38,846 nucleotides of DNA from Alphaproteobacteria bacterium (GCA_028691835.1 JAQUYN010000014.1:5173-44018); one strand, 5' to 3'; shown: positions 1 through 7,512, counted from the stretch's first letter. Notes: generated by a model not told the origin, from the letters alone. Made by a program: numbers and translations.

Positions 1-2
1 TG

Positions 3-740
3 TTACCGCGCATTTCCGTTGATGGGCGGAAACCTTGGCGAGTTTATGCGCGTCCCTTTAATTTCCAAGATCCGCGCCCGCGTATTGCTATTGTTATGTT
101 GGATTTGGGTACATCACGGGTTGCGACGGATGCGGCCTTGCGGCGACTTCCTCCTCCTGTGACGTTTGGCTTTGATGTGCAGGCCAAGGCCATTGATGAA
201 TGGCTTGTGCGCGCACGTCAGGACGGACATGAAACATTGTTGTCGCTTCCGATGGAGCCTTTTGATTTTCCGCACAGCGACCCTGGACCAAACACTCTTT
301 TGACGAGCCTTCCGAATGTTGACAATATGCAGCGTCTTATGTCGGCTTTGCGTGTGGGGGGTGGCTACGTTGGGGTTACGACAAATTCCGGGTCACGTTT
401 CTTGAGCGATTCCCCAAAGCTTATGCCTATTATGCAAGTTTTGAAGGATCGTGGGCTTTTGATATTAGATACTAAAGTGGCATCTCACAGTGTCGTCTCA
501 AGTTTGGCTTCGGAAGTTGGCGTTCCTTCTGCGGCGAGCATAAGAGAAATTGATTCATTATCTGACCCCGATTCGATTGATAAAGCGCTATCGAGTTTGG
601 AACAATCGGCGCGTCTAGAGGGGGCTGTCGTCGGGATTGCATCACCACTGCCAGTCACATTGGAAAGAATTCAAGCTTGGTCAAAGACCCTTGCCGAGCG
701 AGGAATTGTCTTGGCACCGCTTTCTGCTGTTGTTAAATAA
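3..740 (+). CDS. Divergent polysaccharide deacetylase family protein (5' partial)
   Basis: The open frame enters from outside the window at its first complete codon, so the true start lies upstream. The visible 245 residues match the divergent polysaccharide deacetylase family (YibQ-like, PF04748): a beta strand ending IAIVMLDLG, then LPMEPFDFP with DPGPNTLL, then GYVGVTTNSGSRF, then RGLLILDTK, and a C-terminal W..TLAERGI. The family is thought to act on envelope polysaccharide and in alphaproteobacteria commonly sits between a ctpA-type protease gene and rppH; rppH does follow here. Two positions look altered. The usual DD pair of the first strand is LD, and the H/Y-M-G-S-R-F motif reads N-S-G-S-R-F, so deacetylase activity is uncertain. 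An ATG at 96 lies inside the conserved first strand and is not a credible start. Confidence 0.85.
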   Translation, partial: LPRISVDGRKPWRVYARPFNFQDPRPRIAIVMLDLGTSRVATDAALRRLPPPVTFGFDVQAKAIDEWLVRARQDGHETLLSLPMEPFDFPHSDPGPNTLLTSLPNVDNMQRLMSALRVGGGYVGVTTNSGSRFLSDSPKLMPIMQVLKDRGLLILDTKVASHSVVSSLASEVGVPSAASIREIDSLSDPDSIDKALSSLEQSARLEGAVVGIASPLPVTLERIQAWSKTLAERGIVLAPLSAVVK

Positions 741-772
741 TACGGAAAATCTTTTGATGATGGAAAAATTCT

Positions 773-1294
773 ATGCAACATGAAATCACGACAATGTCTT
801 CGGGGCTTCCTTATCGTCACAGTGTTGGTATTTGTTTGATCAATGACGAAGGGCTTGTTTTTTGCGCTGAACGTCGGGATAGGCATGGTGCTTGGCAGAT
901 GCCTCAAGGAGGTATTCAAAAAGGAGAAGACCCTGCCGTTGCTGTATTCCGTGAGATGAAGGAAGAAATTGGCACAGACCGCGCTGAAATCATTTCGCGG
1001 CATGCGGAGCCTTTATGTTATGAGTTTCCTGATTACCTGCAATATCGTCACGGTGTCTTTCGCGGCAAATATCGTGGCCAAGAGCAAATCTGGTTTGCGT
1101 TGCGTTTCCTTGGCGACGATTCAGAGTTTCGTTTAACAAACGAGTTTGAAACTGAACTGCCAGAATTCATTAATTGGAAGTGGATGGAACTTGCCCAGAC
1201 GCCGGACGCTATCGTTGAGTTCAAGCGTCCCGTTTATGAACAAGTGGCTCTTGCCTTCCAGCCCCTTGTCGACTCGATCCGCAAAACGTCTTAA
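773..1294 (+). CDS. rppH: RNA pyrophosphohydrolase RppH
   Basis: A 173-residue Nudix hydrolase. It removes pyrophosphate from the 5' end of primary transcripts, which starts their decay in the cytoplasm. The Nudix box is complete: G47, E52, R60, E61, E64, E65 and G67 fit GX5EX7REUXEEXGU. Family hallmarks flank it: PYRHSVGICLIN, WQMPQGGIQKGE, KYRGQEQIWFALRF, PEF..WKW and a C-terminal FKRPVYEQV. The length is typical. A second in-frame ATG at 794 could be used, because homologues often begin just before the PYR motif. The gene lies 32 bp after the deacetylase gene and is probably cotranscribed with it. Its stop overlaps the stop of the opposing amidase gene by 4 bp. Confidence 0.93.
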   Translation: MQHEITTMSSGLPYRHSVGICLINDEGLVFCAERRDRHGAWQMPQGGIQKGEDPAVAVFREMKEEIGTDRAEIISRHAEPLCYEFPDYLQYRHGVFRGKYRGQEQIWFALRFLGDDSEFRLTNEFETELPEFINWKWMELAQTPDAIVEFKRPVYEQVALAFQPLVDSIRKTS

Positions 1295-1998
1295 CCCCGT
1301 CCTGCTAAATCGTTAAGACGTGCGAAGGATTCTGTAGAAAAGCCTCTTTTCAATTGCTCTGGGTGATAACGACGCAGGAAAGCTGTTTGTGCCCCTTGAG
1401 CCAACGTCTCGTCAGTGTCAGGACATTCATATCCGATTTGTCGCAGAAGCGCGTTGATCCTCGTTTGGGTGAATGTTGGCGGCATCCCATTCTGTTGTGC
1501 GATTTCCATCTGTTCTATCGGCCATAATCCATATCCATGTGCGGCGAGATCTCGCCACGGGAATAATTCTCCCGGATCTTGTCTGCGCATCGGTGCAATA
1601 TCGCTGTGGGCCAAAAGGCTTTGTGGCAGTAAGGCATGCCGTGCATAAAGATCGCCCAGAAGGCCTTTCAGTGCTGATATTTGTTCGCGAGGGAAGGGGC
1701 GATAGCCAAATTCGTGCCCCGGATTGACAAGTTCAATCCCGATAGACAGGCTATTTAAATCACGTTCCCCCTTCCAAAAACTTTTCCCTGCGTGCCACGC
1801 TCTTTTGGATTCATCGACCAACTGAAGAAGGGCCCCGTCTTCTTCAATGACGTAGTGTGCGCTGACTTCGCTATGGGGGTCGCACATTCTCCTAATTGCG
1901 CTTTGGGCATCGCGCATGCCCGTATAGTGTACGACCACATAGGACACGCCGTTCGGGGCTGTTCTTTTATTAAAGTTCGGTGACTGGGAGAGCTTCAT
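1291..1998 (-). CDS. N-acetylmuramoyl-L-alanine amidase (Amidase_2, AmpD/AmiD type)
   Basis: A 235-residue zinc amidase that cuts the bond between N-acetylmuramic acid and the peptide stem. Zinc-site residues are visible: H24 in VVVHYTGM, and the H and D of LLAHSDIAPMRRQDPGELFPW-type sequence near residues 130-145. The SAHYVI segment, the RAWHAG segment and the glutamate in GIELVNPG are also typical. A C-terminal tail of about 70 residues resembles the peptidoglycan-binding-like region of AmiD proteins. No signal peptide is seen, so a cytoplasmic recycling role like AmpD is more likely than a lipoprotein role; anmK at 10.2 kb belongs to the same recycling pathway. Its ATG overlaps the stop of the upstream DjlA-like gene (ATGA), which implies translational coupling. 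Confidence 0.88.
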   Translation of the reverse strand: MKLSQSPNFNKRTAPNGVSYVVVHYTGMRDAQSAIRRMCDPHSEVSAHYVIEEDGALLQLVDESKRAWHAGKSFWKGERDLNSLSIGIELVNPGHEFGYRPFPREQISALKGLLGDLYARHALLPQSLLAHSDIAPMRRQDPGELFPWRDLAAHGYGLWPIEQMEIAQQNGMPPTFTQTRINALLRQIGYECPDTDETLAQGAQTAFLRRYHPEQLKRGFSTESFARLNDLAGRG

Positions 1999-2795
1999 TT
2001 GATTTTCCGCATTTTACAAATCTCGGCATAGGCCGCATTGATGATTTTAATCTTCTCCGTCGCTTCATTAATTCGCGTGACGGGAAGTCCCGCCGCGACA
2101 AGTTTATCGGGGTGATGTTTGCGGACCAAGGCTCGATATGTCCGCTTGATGACATCGTCTGTCGCTGTGGTGGGAAGGCCCAATATGTCAAAGGCTGTAT
2201 CTCGTTTGGGGACGGGAGCCGTGCTTGAAAGCGAAATGCCAGCCATGGCCGCGAGGTGGAGAAAGGTTTCTTCGTCGAAGCCAAAAATGACGCCAACGCG
2301 TCTTAGGAATAAGATTTCAGGGCGTGTCAAGCGCGGGCTATCGGCAATGGCAACTTCAAAAAGGCCAATCATCACTTGTTCAAGGAGCTGTCTTTGCTGG
2401 CCAAAGATTTGTGCAAGCCGTGCCGCATAGGGTTCATAGCCTTCTGCACTTTGGCGCGCATTATCGAACATCTTGCCAATTTCAGCCATATGTATATTGT
2501 GGCTTTTGAAGGCTCTACGAAAGGCGAGGACTTTGTCCGGTGTTACGGCTCCATCCGCCTTGGCGAGTTTTGCCCCTAAAACGATGACGCTTAGCGCAAA
2601 GAGGGACCTAAGGTTTGGGTGAACAGGAAATTCATAGAAAAAAGCGTTTCGGGCCCCGCGAGGATACGTCATGCGAGGCCGTGAGCTTTGTATATCGTTC
2701 ATGTGTCCCACAACGAAACCAAGGGCCGCTCCCATTGGTCCCGCCAATGTGAATCCCAAGACAGTGCCGATAAATTTCCCGACGAATCTTTTCAT
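1995..2795 (-). CDS. DjlA-like TerB/J-domain co-chaperone
   Basis: A 266-residue protein with the order of DjlA. A glycine-rich hydrophobic N-terminal segment (residues about 5-30) can anchor it in the inner membrane. A TerB-like all-helical domain follows at about 62-180, with acidic repeats such as AKADGAVTP. A C-terminal J domain covers about 200-262 and has an intact HPD motif at 228-230 (KHHPDKL). J proteins of this kind stimulate the ATPase of DnaK at the membrane; DjlA is linked to envelope stress and capsule control in enterobacteria. The stop overlaps the start of the amidase gene by 4 bp, so the two form a transcription unit. It is divergent from irr. Confidence 0.88.
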   Translation of the reverse strand: MKRFVGKFIGTVLGFTLAGPMGAALGFVVGHMNDIQSSRPRMTYPRGARNAFFYEFPVHPNLRSLFALSVIVLGAKLAKADGAVTPDKVLAFRRAFKSHNIHMAEIGKMFDNARQSAEGYEPYAARLAQIFGQQRQLLEQVMIGLFEVAIADSPRLTRPEILFLRRVGVIFGFDEETFLHLAAMAGISLSSTAPVPKRDTAFDILGLPTTATDDVIKRTYRALVRKHHPDKLVAAGLPVTRINEATEKIKIINAAYAEICKMRKIK

Positions 2796-2813
2796 GTTAT
2801 TGGTTATAGACCG

Positions 2814-2842
2814 TTAGACATTTGTTGCAAAATATGGATAAT
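2814..2842 (+). promoter_or_regulatory. Likely irr promoter
   Basis: A -35 like TTAGAC (2814-2819) and a -10 like GATAAT (2837-2842) are separated by exactly 17 bp. Transcription would begin near 2849, which places the ATG at 2883 about 35 bases into the message and makes in-frame ATGs at 2841 or earlier unlikely starts. Confidence 0.45.
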
Positions 2843-2882
2843 GGTTAGCATGACGATAATGTATAATAAAAAGAGTCTCGAA

Positions 2883-3284
2883 ATGGACCGTTTATCTGCC
2901 CTCTTGATTGAACAGGGTGTCCGCCCGACTCGGCAAAGGATCGCTTTAGCGTCTATTTTGTTTGAAGGAGGTCATAAGCATGTGACCGCCGAGCAGATCG
3001 TTTCAGCTTTGCGTCAACGTAAGGACAAGGTTTCCCTTGCCACGGTTTATAATAATCTCCACGCCTTCACGAAGGTCGGCCTTTTGCGTGAAATTGCCGT
3101 GGATCACACTTGCAGCTATTTTGACACCAATACAACGATTCATGGCCATTTCTTTGATGAAGTTTCTGGTTTGATCCATGATATTCCCGACCAAGCTTTG
3201 CACATGATCAATTTGCCAACACCGCCGGGAGGCCGCAAGATCAAGCGCGTCGATATCACAATTCGTTTGTGCGCGGAAGTTTGA
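2883..3284 (+). CDS. irr: Iron response regulator Irr (Fur family)
   Basis: A 133-residue Fur-family DNA-binding regulator. The winged-helix part begins RLSALLIEQGVRPTRQR and continues with HVTAEQIV and SLATVYNNLHAFTKVGLLRE; the dimerisation half has YFDTNTTIHGHFF and ends VDITIRLCAEV. This pattern (single-domain length, YFDTN, H.HFF, short C-terminus) is that of Irr, the alphaproteobacterial regulator that senses haem status and represses haem synthesis and iron-storage genes when iron is low. The H-G-H at 87-89 corresponds to the haem-responsive histidine cluster. The N-terminal haem regulatory Cys-Pro motif of Bradyrhizobium Irr is absent. The frame stays open upstream to 2688, but homology and the GAG about 7 bases upstream favour the ATG at 2883; 2859 is an alternative. 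Confidence 0.82.
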   Translation: MDRLSALLIEQGVRPTRQRIALASILFEGGHKHVTAEQIVSALRQRKDKVSLATVYNNLHAFTKVGLLREIAVDHTCSYFDTNTTIHGHFFDEVSGLIHDIPDQALHMINLPTPPGGRKIKRVDITIRLCAEV

Positions 3285-3328
3285 CGGAGTAGAAGGATCC
3301 CTTGATTTATTTAACGAGGGGACCATTC

Positions 3329-3820
3329 ATGAACGAGGCTACACCACAGAAATTCTATCCGGTTAGCTGGGATGTGCTTTATCGTGACGCACGCGCTTTG
3401 GCGGGACTTTTGCACAAAAAAGGCCCATGGAAAGGGATTGTTGCGATCACGCGTGGTGGTCTTATTCCGGCGACGATAGTTGCGCGTGACCTTCACCTTC
3501 GCATGGTCGAGACCGTGTGCGTTGTTGCCTACAAGGACGATGACGTAAATCCCCAGCAAGTTGACGCCGTTGAAGTTCTCAAGCCCCCTTCCGCTAATGT
3601 TGGCGATGGGGAAGGCTGGCTTGTTGTTGATGATTTGGTCGATTCTGGACGTACACTTGAAACCTTGCGCAAGCTTATGCCCAAAGCGCATTACGCAACC
3701 GTTTATGCCAAGTCAAATGGCAAGGATCAGGTCGAGACTTATGTTACAGAAGTGCGTCAGGACACGTGGCTTTATTTCCCTTGGGAAATGGACCGCAATC
3801 CGAATTGTCCGTCTGCTTAA
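3329..3820 (+). CDS. gpt: Xanthine-guanine phosphoribosyltransferase
   Basis: A 163-residue type I phosphoribosyltransferase close in length to E. coli Gpt (152). It salvages xanthine and guanine by adding phosphoribose from PRPP. The N-terminus FYPVSWDVLYRDARALA and ITRGGLIPATIVARDL are characteristic, and the PRPP loop is WLVVDDLVDSGRT at about 97-109. The C-terminal aromatic W..FPWE that stacks on the purine is present. The start was set at the ATG at 3329 because GAGGGG at 3316-3321 gives a good ribosome-binding site 7 bases upstream; the frame is open to an earlier ATG at 3302 with no such site. It follows irr by 44 bp. Confidence 0.92.
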   Translation: MNEATPQKFYPVSWDVLYRDARALAGLLHKKGPWKGIVAITRGGLIPATIVARDLHLRMVETVCVVAYKDDDVNPQQVDAVEVLKPPSANVGDGEGWLVVDDLVDSGRTLETLRKLMPKAHYATVYAKSNGKDQVETYVTEVRQDTWLYFPWEMDRNPNCPSA

Positions 3821-3846
3821 ACGATAAAAATCACAAAGGTGTAGCC

Positions 3847-5034
3847 TTGAGCAAACTTCCCATTATTAAGTTCCAGCCTTCACGGCATAAACGCGTGGCT
3901 GGTGGTCATCCGTGGGTCTATTCCAACGAAATCGTGATGGACGCAACAGCCAAGGCTCTGGAGCCCGGATCCATGGTGCGCTTCATTGCCCATGATGGAA
4001 CGGTTTTGGGGATGGGAAGTTTTAATCCTCATACGTTGATCGCAGGACGTGTCTTTTCGCGCCGCCCTTTGGATGTTATTGACGCCACATGGTTTGCTGA
4101 GAAGTTCAGGACAGCGCTTGATCGGCGTGAAGCCTTGATCCCTTCGCCATATTACCGACTTGTCCATGCGGAAGCGGACGGTGTGCCCGGCCTCATTGTT
4201 GACCGCTTTGGTCCGCATCTGAGTGTGCAGCTGAACACGGCTGGCATGCAAAAAATGTGGCCTGATATTCAAAAAGCACTTGAAGCGCTGTTTAAACCGC
4301 AAAGCATTGTTTTGCACAATGAAAGCTCGGTTCGTGCGCTTGAAGGTCTTGATCGCAGTGTCAATCTTGAAAAAGGTGAAACCTCTGGCGCGATTGAAGT
4401 CGTTGAAAATGGGTTGACCTATTTCACGGATGTTCTGCAGGGACAAAAAACCGGATGGTATTTCGACCAGCGCGATAATCACGCGCTCGTGGCGCGTTTT
4501 GCAAAAGGTAAGACCGTCCTTGATCTTTATACGCATGCTGGAGGTTTTGCTCTGTTAGCCGCAAAGATAGGCGCAAAATCTGTTGTCGGCGTGGATTCGT
4601 CCATCCCGGCCTTGGCGCTTGCCGAGCAGGCCGCGACGCATAACAAGCTTCAGGGGCGTTGCTCATGGGTTCGCGCTGATGTGTTCGACGATATTGAAGC
4701 GCGCATCTCAGCCAAGGAAACTTTTGATATTGTTATTGCTGACCCACCTCCGTTTGTGCGCAGTCGCAAAGACGTTGCCACTGGTGCCAGAGGCTATCGC
4801 AAGCTTGCGATGAAAGCGGCCTGCGTCGTTGCGCCGGGTGGGTTGCTTTACATTGCTTCATGCAGCCATAATATGGAGCTGGCGTTGTTTATAGCCGAGG
4901 TTGCTCGCGGTCTTCATGAAGCCAAACGCGAAGGGCAGATTTTATTCACGACATTTGCCGCACCCGATCATCCCGTTCACCCGCATTTGCCGGAAAGCTC
5001 TTATTTAAAGGGACTTCTGATCCGTTTGGATTGA
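3847..5034 (+). CDS. Class I SAM-dependent rRNA methyltransferase, RlmI family
   Basis: About 395 residues, the usual length of RlmI (23S rRNA cytosine-C5 methyltransferase, 396 in E. coli). An N-terminal PUA domain (KRVAGGHPWVYSNEI, LEPGSMV, GMGSFNPHTLIAGRV) is followed by an EEHEE-type linker and a Rossmann methyltransferase domain: VLDLYTHAGGFALLAA for SAM binding and VIADPPPFVRSRKD as the catalytic DPPxF-type motif. The C-terminus has GGLLYIASCSHNM with a conserved cysteine. No ATG is suitably placed. The best start is TTG 3847 with AAAGGTG 6 bases upstream; an ATG at 3766 would overlap gpt by 55 bp and add non-homologous residues. Homology fits the family, but the exact target base is inferred. 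Confidence 0.85.
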   Translation: MSKLPIIKFQPSRHKRVAGGHPWVYSNEIVMDATAKALEPGSMVRFIAHDGTVLGMGSFNPHTLIAGRVFSRRPLDVIDATWFAEKFRTALDRREALIPSPYYRLVHAEADGVPGLIVDRFGPHLSVQLNTAGMQKMWPDIQKALEALFKPQSIVLHNESSVRALEGLDRSVNLEKGETSGAIEVVENGLTYFTDVLQGQKTGWYFDQRDNHALVARFAKGKTVLDLYTHAGGFALLAAKIGAKSVVGVDSSIPALALAEQAATHNKLQGRCSWVRADVFDDIEARISAKETFDIVIADPPPFVRSRKDVATGARGYRKLAMKAACVVAPGGLLYIASCSHNMELALFIAEVARGLHEAKREGQILFTTFAAPDHPVHPHLPESSYLKGLLIRLD

Positions 5035-5048
5035 TAGACGAATGGCCT

Positions 5049-6320
5049 TTAGTCTCTGGTGAATAGTCCTGCGACTTCAAGGTGCGGTGACCAGAGGAAT
5101 TGGTCAATCGGAAGAAGTTTTTCCAAGCTGTACCCGCCATCCATCAGGATATGGGCATCACGCGCGAAGCTGACCGGATCGCAGCTGATCGCGACAATCT
5201 GGCGCACTTCACTTTTGGCAAGTTGTTGAGCCTGTGCCTTTGCGCCGCCGCGTGGGGGATCGAAGATGACAAGGTCATAATCATCACATTCTTCAGACGA
5301 AAAGGGATCGACGTTTAAGTTGCGCAACCTGACTTCATGCCGTGCATTGCTTTTCGTTGCCGCTTCAAGCGACGTGATAGCCGGACCGTCGAGATCGCAG
5401 AAGTGCACAAGCTTTGGGCTTTCAAATGAAAGGCCAAACGTTCCAAGTCCACAAAAAAGATCAAGGATCTTCATGCCGGGCTTCTCTGTTTGACAGGCAA
5501 AGTTGATAAGCGCCTCTTCCCCTGTTTGTGTTGCTTGCAGAAACGACCCCGGCGGAAAAGCCAAACGCGTATGGCCAAATTTGACAGAAAGTGGTGAGCG
5601 ATGTGCGATAGGTTCAATGGGGCTTCGATCCCATTTCCTCCATGACATATGGGCGACGCCTAAATGTTCGGCCAAATATCCCAGATTTTGCCGTTCATTC
5701 ATTTCAAGCCGTGGGCCGCCAATGAGAACAAGGTCAATCCCTTCGGGAAGGGAGGTTAGTTGAATATCACAGGTGCTTTTTTTGGGTAACCATATCGGCA
5801 AAAACTTACGCAGCTTGTTGATCTCATCGACAAGCTCGGGCTTGATAACTTCGCAGCTTTTGACATCCACAATGGTGTGGCTACGCCATTCGTTGAAGCC
5901 GATGTGGATTCCATCCTTATCGTGTTCAACCGTAACCCGTGCGCGTCGTCTGGTCTGGTTAGCGGTCACGATTGCTGGCATGATCGGGGGCACATCAAGT
6001 TTGGCTTGCGCGAGGATAAAGCGAAGCTGGTCCACCTTGAACTCGCTGTACGCTGAATCATTCATATGTTGAAAACGACAGCCTCCACATTGCGGGAAAT
6101 GGGGGCAGGGTGGTGTGGCTCGCTGTGAATTCGGAACCAAAACTTCAAGGAGAGACCCCCGCTTGACAACACTCTTGTTGGTGGGGGTCGCATCATCCAT
6201 TTCGACGCGCACGCGTTCGCCCTTTAAGGCCCCGGCCACAAAGACTGTTGTATTGTTGACGTGTGCGATCCCGTCGCCTTGCGCGCCGAGGTCGTCGATG
6301 GTGATGTCTAGGGTAGCCAT
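5049..6320 (-). CDS. RNA uracil-C5 methyltransferase, RlmD/TrmA family
   Basis: A 423-residue enzyme with an N-terminal TRAM RNA-binding domain (residues 1-60, LDITIDDLGAQGDGIA), a probable 4Fe-4S cluster motif with C72, C78 and C81 (CPHFPQCGGC) plus a fourth cysteine near 156, and a C-terminal SAM domain. The SAM loop is ILDLFCGLGTFGLSF, the active-site loop is FDPPRGG, and ISCDP near residue 380 carries the nucleophilic cysteine. These features place it with the bacterial RumA/RlmD enzymes that make 5-methyluridine in 23S rRNA. The precise target cannot be read from sequence, so no symbol is given. It is convergent with the RlmI-family gene (14-bp gap) and divergent from the TrmH-type gene. 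Confidence 0.88.
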   Translation of the reverse strand: MATLDITIDDLGAQGDGIAHVNNTTVFVAGALKGERVRVEMDDATPTNKSVVKRGSLLEVLVPNSQRATPPCPHFPQCGGCRFQHMNDSAYSEFKVDQLRFILAQAKLDVPPIMPAIVTANQTRRRARVTVEHDKDGIHIGFNEWRSHTIVDVKSCEVIKPELVDEINKLRKFLPIWLPKKSTCDIQLTSLPEGIDLVLIGGPRLEMNERQNLGYLAEHLGVAHMSWRKWDRSPIEPIAHRSPLSVKFGHTRLAFPPGSFLQATQTGEEALINFACQTEKPGMKILDLFCGLGTFGLSFESPKLVHFCDLDGPAITSLEAATKSNARHEVRLRNLNVDPFSSEECDDYDLVIFDPPRGGAKAQAQQLAKSEVRQIVAISCDPVSFARDAHILMDGGYSLEKLLPIDQFLWSPHLEVAGLFTRD

Positions 6321-6392
6321 GGGACCCGCATTTCTTTATAAGAACTCTATCATCGCGGATATACGTTAAGAAGTCAGAAAAGGAACCATAAA

Positions 6393-6878
6393 ATGCGTGG
6401 CTATTTTGGAGTTGGCGTCGAAGGTATTAGTAAGAGTTTTAACCTTGGCAATCTCGTCCGTACGTCCCATGCGTTTGGGGCCAGCTTTTTCTTTACAATC
6501 AATTCGCATCTGAATTATCAGGATATTCGGGCTTCTGATACCTCTCATGCGGCGATCCATATGCCCTTTTACCCCTACAACAGTGTGCGGGATTTCACTC
6601 TTCCCAAGGATTGTTCGCTTGTTGGGGTCGAGTTTATGGAAGATTCCGTTGATTTGCCAACCTTCCGCCATCCTTTGCGTGCTGCCTATGTTTTGGGGCC
6701 GGAAATGGGCAGTTTATCGCCTGAATTGGTCGCTCGTTGTGATCACGTCGTCAAGATTCCCATGAAATTCTGCGTGAATGTTGGCGTGGCTGGGGCTTTG
6801 TGTATTTATGACCGCATGATTTCTCTCGGTTCTTTTGCGGAGCGTCCGGTCAAGCAGGGGGCTCGGGTCCCCAAATAA
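6393..6878 (+). CDS. TrmH/SpoU-family RNA methyltransferase
   Basis: A 161-residue SPOUT-fold enzyme. SPOUT motifs are seen in order: NLGNLVRTSHAFGA, AYVLGPEMGSLSPE, and IPMKFCVNVGVAGAL at the knot. These form the SAM-binding trefoil knot of 2'-O-ribose methyltransferases. The overall sequence matches a small alphaproteobacterial group with the opening MRGYFG and ending RPV. The usual serine of the N-x-S-x-A motif is glycine here (NVGVA). The substrate RNA is not predictable. It is preceded by a short divergent gap with the RlmD-like gene and followed by a 659-bp non-coding region. Confidence 0.87.
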   Translation: MRGYFGVGVEGISKSFNLGNLVRTSHAFGASFFFTINSHLNYQDIRASDTSHAAIHMPFYPYNSVRDFTLPKDCSLVGVEFMEDSVDLPTFRHPLRAAYVLGPEMGSLSPELVARCDHVVKIPMKFCVNVGVAGALCIYDRMISLGSFAERPVKQGARVPK

Positions 6879-6929
6879 CGCGGGAAAGGAGAAAAATAGA
6901 AAAATCTTTCTTTAATGGTGATTTTTCTG

Positions 6930-6959
6930 TTGACACGGATCAAGGAGTTATGGTATTGA
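6930..6959 (+). promoter_or_regulatory. Possible promoter of a small transcript
   Basis: A consensus -35 hexamer TTGACA occurs at 6930-6935, followed after 18 bp by TATTGA (6954-6959), a weak -10. A second TTGACA at 6956-6961 has no good -10. The spacing and the terminator about 60 bases downstream make a short transcription unit plausible. Confidence 0.35.
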
Positions 6960-6965
6960 CACTCC

Positions 6966-7047
6966 TACGGGGTGGTGCGTCCGGAATTGGGTGTTCGAGT
7001 CGGGAGAGTAAGGCAAGGCTGTCACAGACGTGTGGCGGCTTTTTTTG
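6966..7047 (+). ncRNA. Candidate small RNA (unknown family)
   Basis: The predicted transcript of about 80 bases begins downstream of the TTGACA/TATTGA pair and ends at a strong intrinsic terminator at 7018-7047. It contains GC-rich stretches that could fold, and a TTCGAGTC segment that resembles a tRNA T-loop but has no matching T-stem. I looked for the SRP RNA core and tmRNA or 6S hallmarks and did not find them. It could also be only the 3' untranslated tail of the TrmH-type gene. Confidence 0.3.
7018..7047 (+). terminator. Intrinsic terminator
   Basis: A 9-bp stem, GCTGTCACA (7018-7026) with TGTGGCGGC (7031-7039), closes a GACG loop; two pairs are G-U. It is followed directly by seven or eight T residues (7040-7047). 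This is a textbook Rho-independent terminator on the + strand, ending either the TrmH-type message or a separate small RNA. Confidence 0.7.
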
Positions 7048-7098
7048 TATACCCCTCGCACATCAAGAGTTGGTCATTTTGAGCCGCATCCGCCCTTA

Positions 7099-7209
7099 GC
7101 GTCATCCCGTGCTTGACACGGGATCCAGAGACCTGCGTCCGCAGGTCATATGAGTCTTATGCCGCGTGGACACGCGGCACTGGATCCCAGATCAAGTCTG
7201 GGATGACGC
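7099..7209. repeat. Composite palindromic element 1 (four hairpins)
   Basis: The ends are inverted repeats, GCGTCATCCC (7099-7108) and GGGATGACGC (7200-7209). Inside are four hairpins: CCCGTG/CACGGG, GACCTGCG/CGCAGGTC with a 2-base loop, GCCGCGTG/CACGCGGC with a 2-base loop, and CCCAGA/TCTGGG. The whole can fold into a cloverleaf or cruciform. GTCATCCC-ended palindromes of this kind are widespread intergenic repeats in alphaproteobacteria, and related elements occur at 8518, 10048 and 16285. Confidence 0.8.
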
Positions 7210-7321
7210 GAAAGGAAAGGCCTGCTGGCGAAGAATCAACAGAGGCGTTCATGGAAGAAACGGGACAACAAAAAACAACGCTTCAGGTGCGCGAGGTCTG
7301 TTGCGGGAAGGAGGGTAACGA

Positions 7322-7419
7322 GAATCGAGTCGAATCGACTCGAGTTGATCCGAATCGACTCGGGGCGAATCAACTCGGAGAATCGACTGTGGATAACTAT
7401 TTGGCGTGAATCCTGATTC
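7322..7419. promoter_or_regulatory. Cluster of ten GANTC (CcrM-type) sites
   Basis: GANTC occurs at 7322, 7327, 7332, 7337, 7352, 7357, 7367, 7380, 7408 and 7415; the first four abut with no gap. By chance one is expected about every 256 bp, so ten in 98 bp is a large excess. GANTC is the target of the cell-cycle adenine methylase CcrM in alphaproteobacteria, where methylation state marks replication progress. The cluster lies directly beside DnaA-box-like sequences. Confidence 0.7.
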
Positions 7420-7472
7420 GTTTCGGGGGCACTGTGAATAACTAATTGTGGGCAATACTGTGGATATCCACA
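7388..7472 (-). promoter_or_regulatory. DnaA-box-like sites
   Basis: Reading the minus strand, TTATCCACA (7388-7396) is a perfect DnaA box and TTATTCACA (7433-7441) fits TTATNCACA. A two-mismatch copy lies at 7447-7455. The 14-bp palindrome TGTGGATATCCACA (7459-7472) gives one near-match on each strand. Confidence 0.6.
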
Positions 7473-7512
7473 CTAGATATTGCGTTGCATGGTTAAGTGA
7501 GTGTAATCTTCC

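Noticed and set aside
1291-1294. Frameshift or merged gene at the rppH/amidase junction
   Set aside because: Both stops are real and simply share bases in a tail-to-tail overlap. The same happens at gmhB-like/lptD (19896-19899).
2688-2882. N-terminal extension of Irr
   Set aside because: It overlaps the divergent DjlA-like start and the likely promoter, and it adds residues with no Fur-family similarity.
3880-4536. 218-codon frame antisense to the RlmI-family gene
   Set aside because: It is a shadow of a well-supported methyltransferase gene, with no recognisable motif.
6985-7015. tRNA-like T-arm (TTCGAGTC)
   Set aside because: The flanking bases do not pair into a T-stem, and no acceptor or anticodon arm is present.
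6950-7103. Small frame starting ATG after AAGGAG at 6942
   Set aside because: The spacing from the AAGGAG to the ATG is only 2 bases, and the frame runs straight through a strong intrinsic terminator.
7322-7384. CRISPR-like or tandem-repeat array
   Set aside because: The units are short and irregular, with no spacers of constant length, and the common feature is GANTC itself.
7113-7409. 98-codon open frame on the + strand
   Set aside because: It reads through the palindromic element and the GANTC repeats. Its composition follows those repeats, and it has no ribosome-binding site or recognisable homologue.
7249-7473. 74-codon open frame on the - strand
   Set aside because: The repetitive V-D-S and L-E-S pattern is a translation of the GANTC cluster rather than a protein signal.
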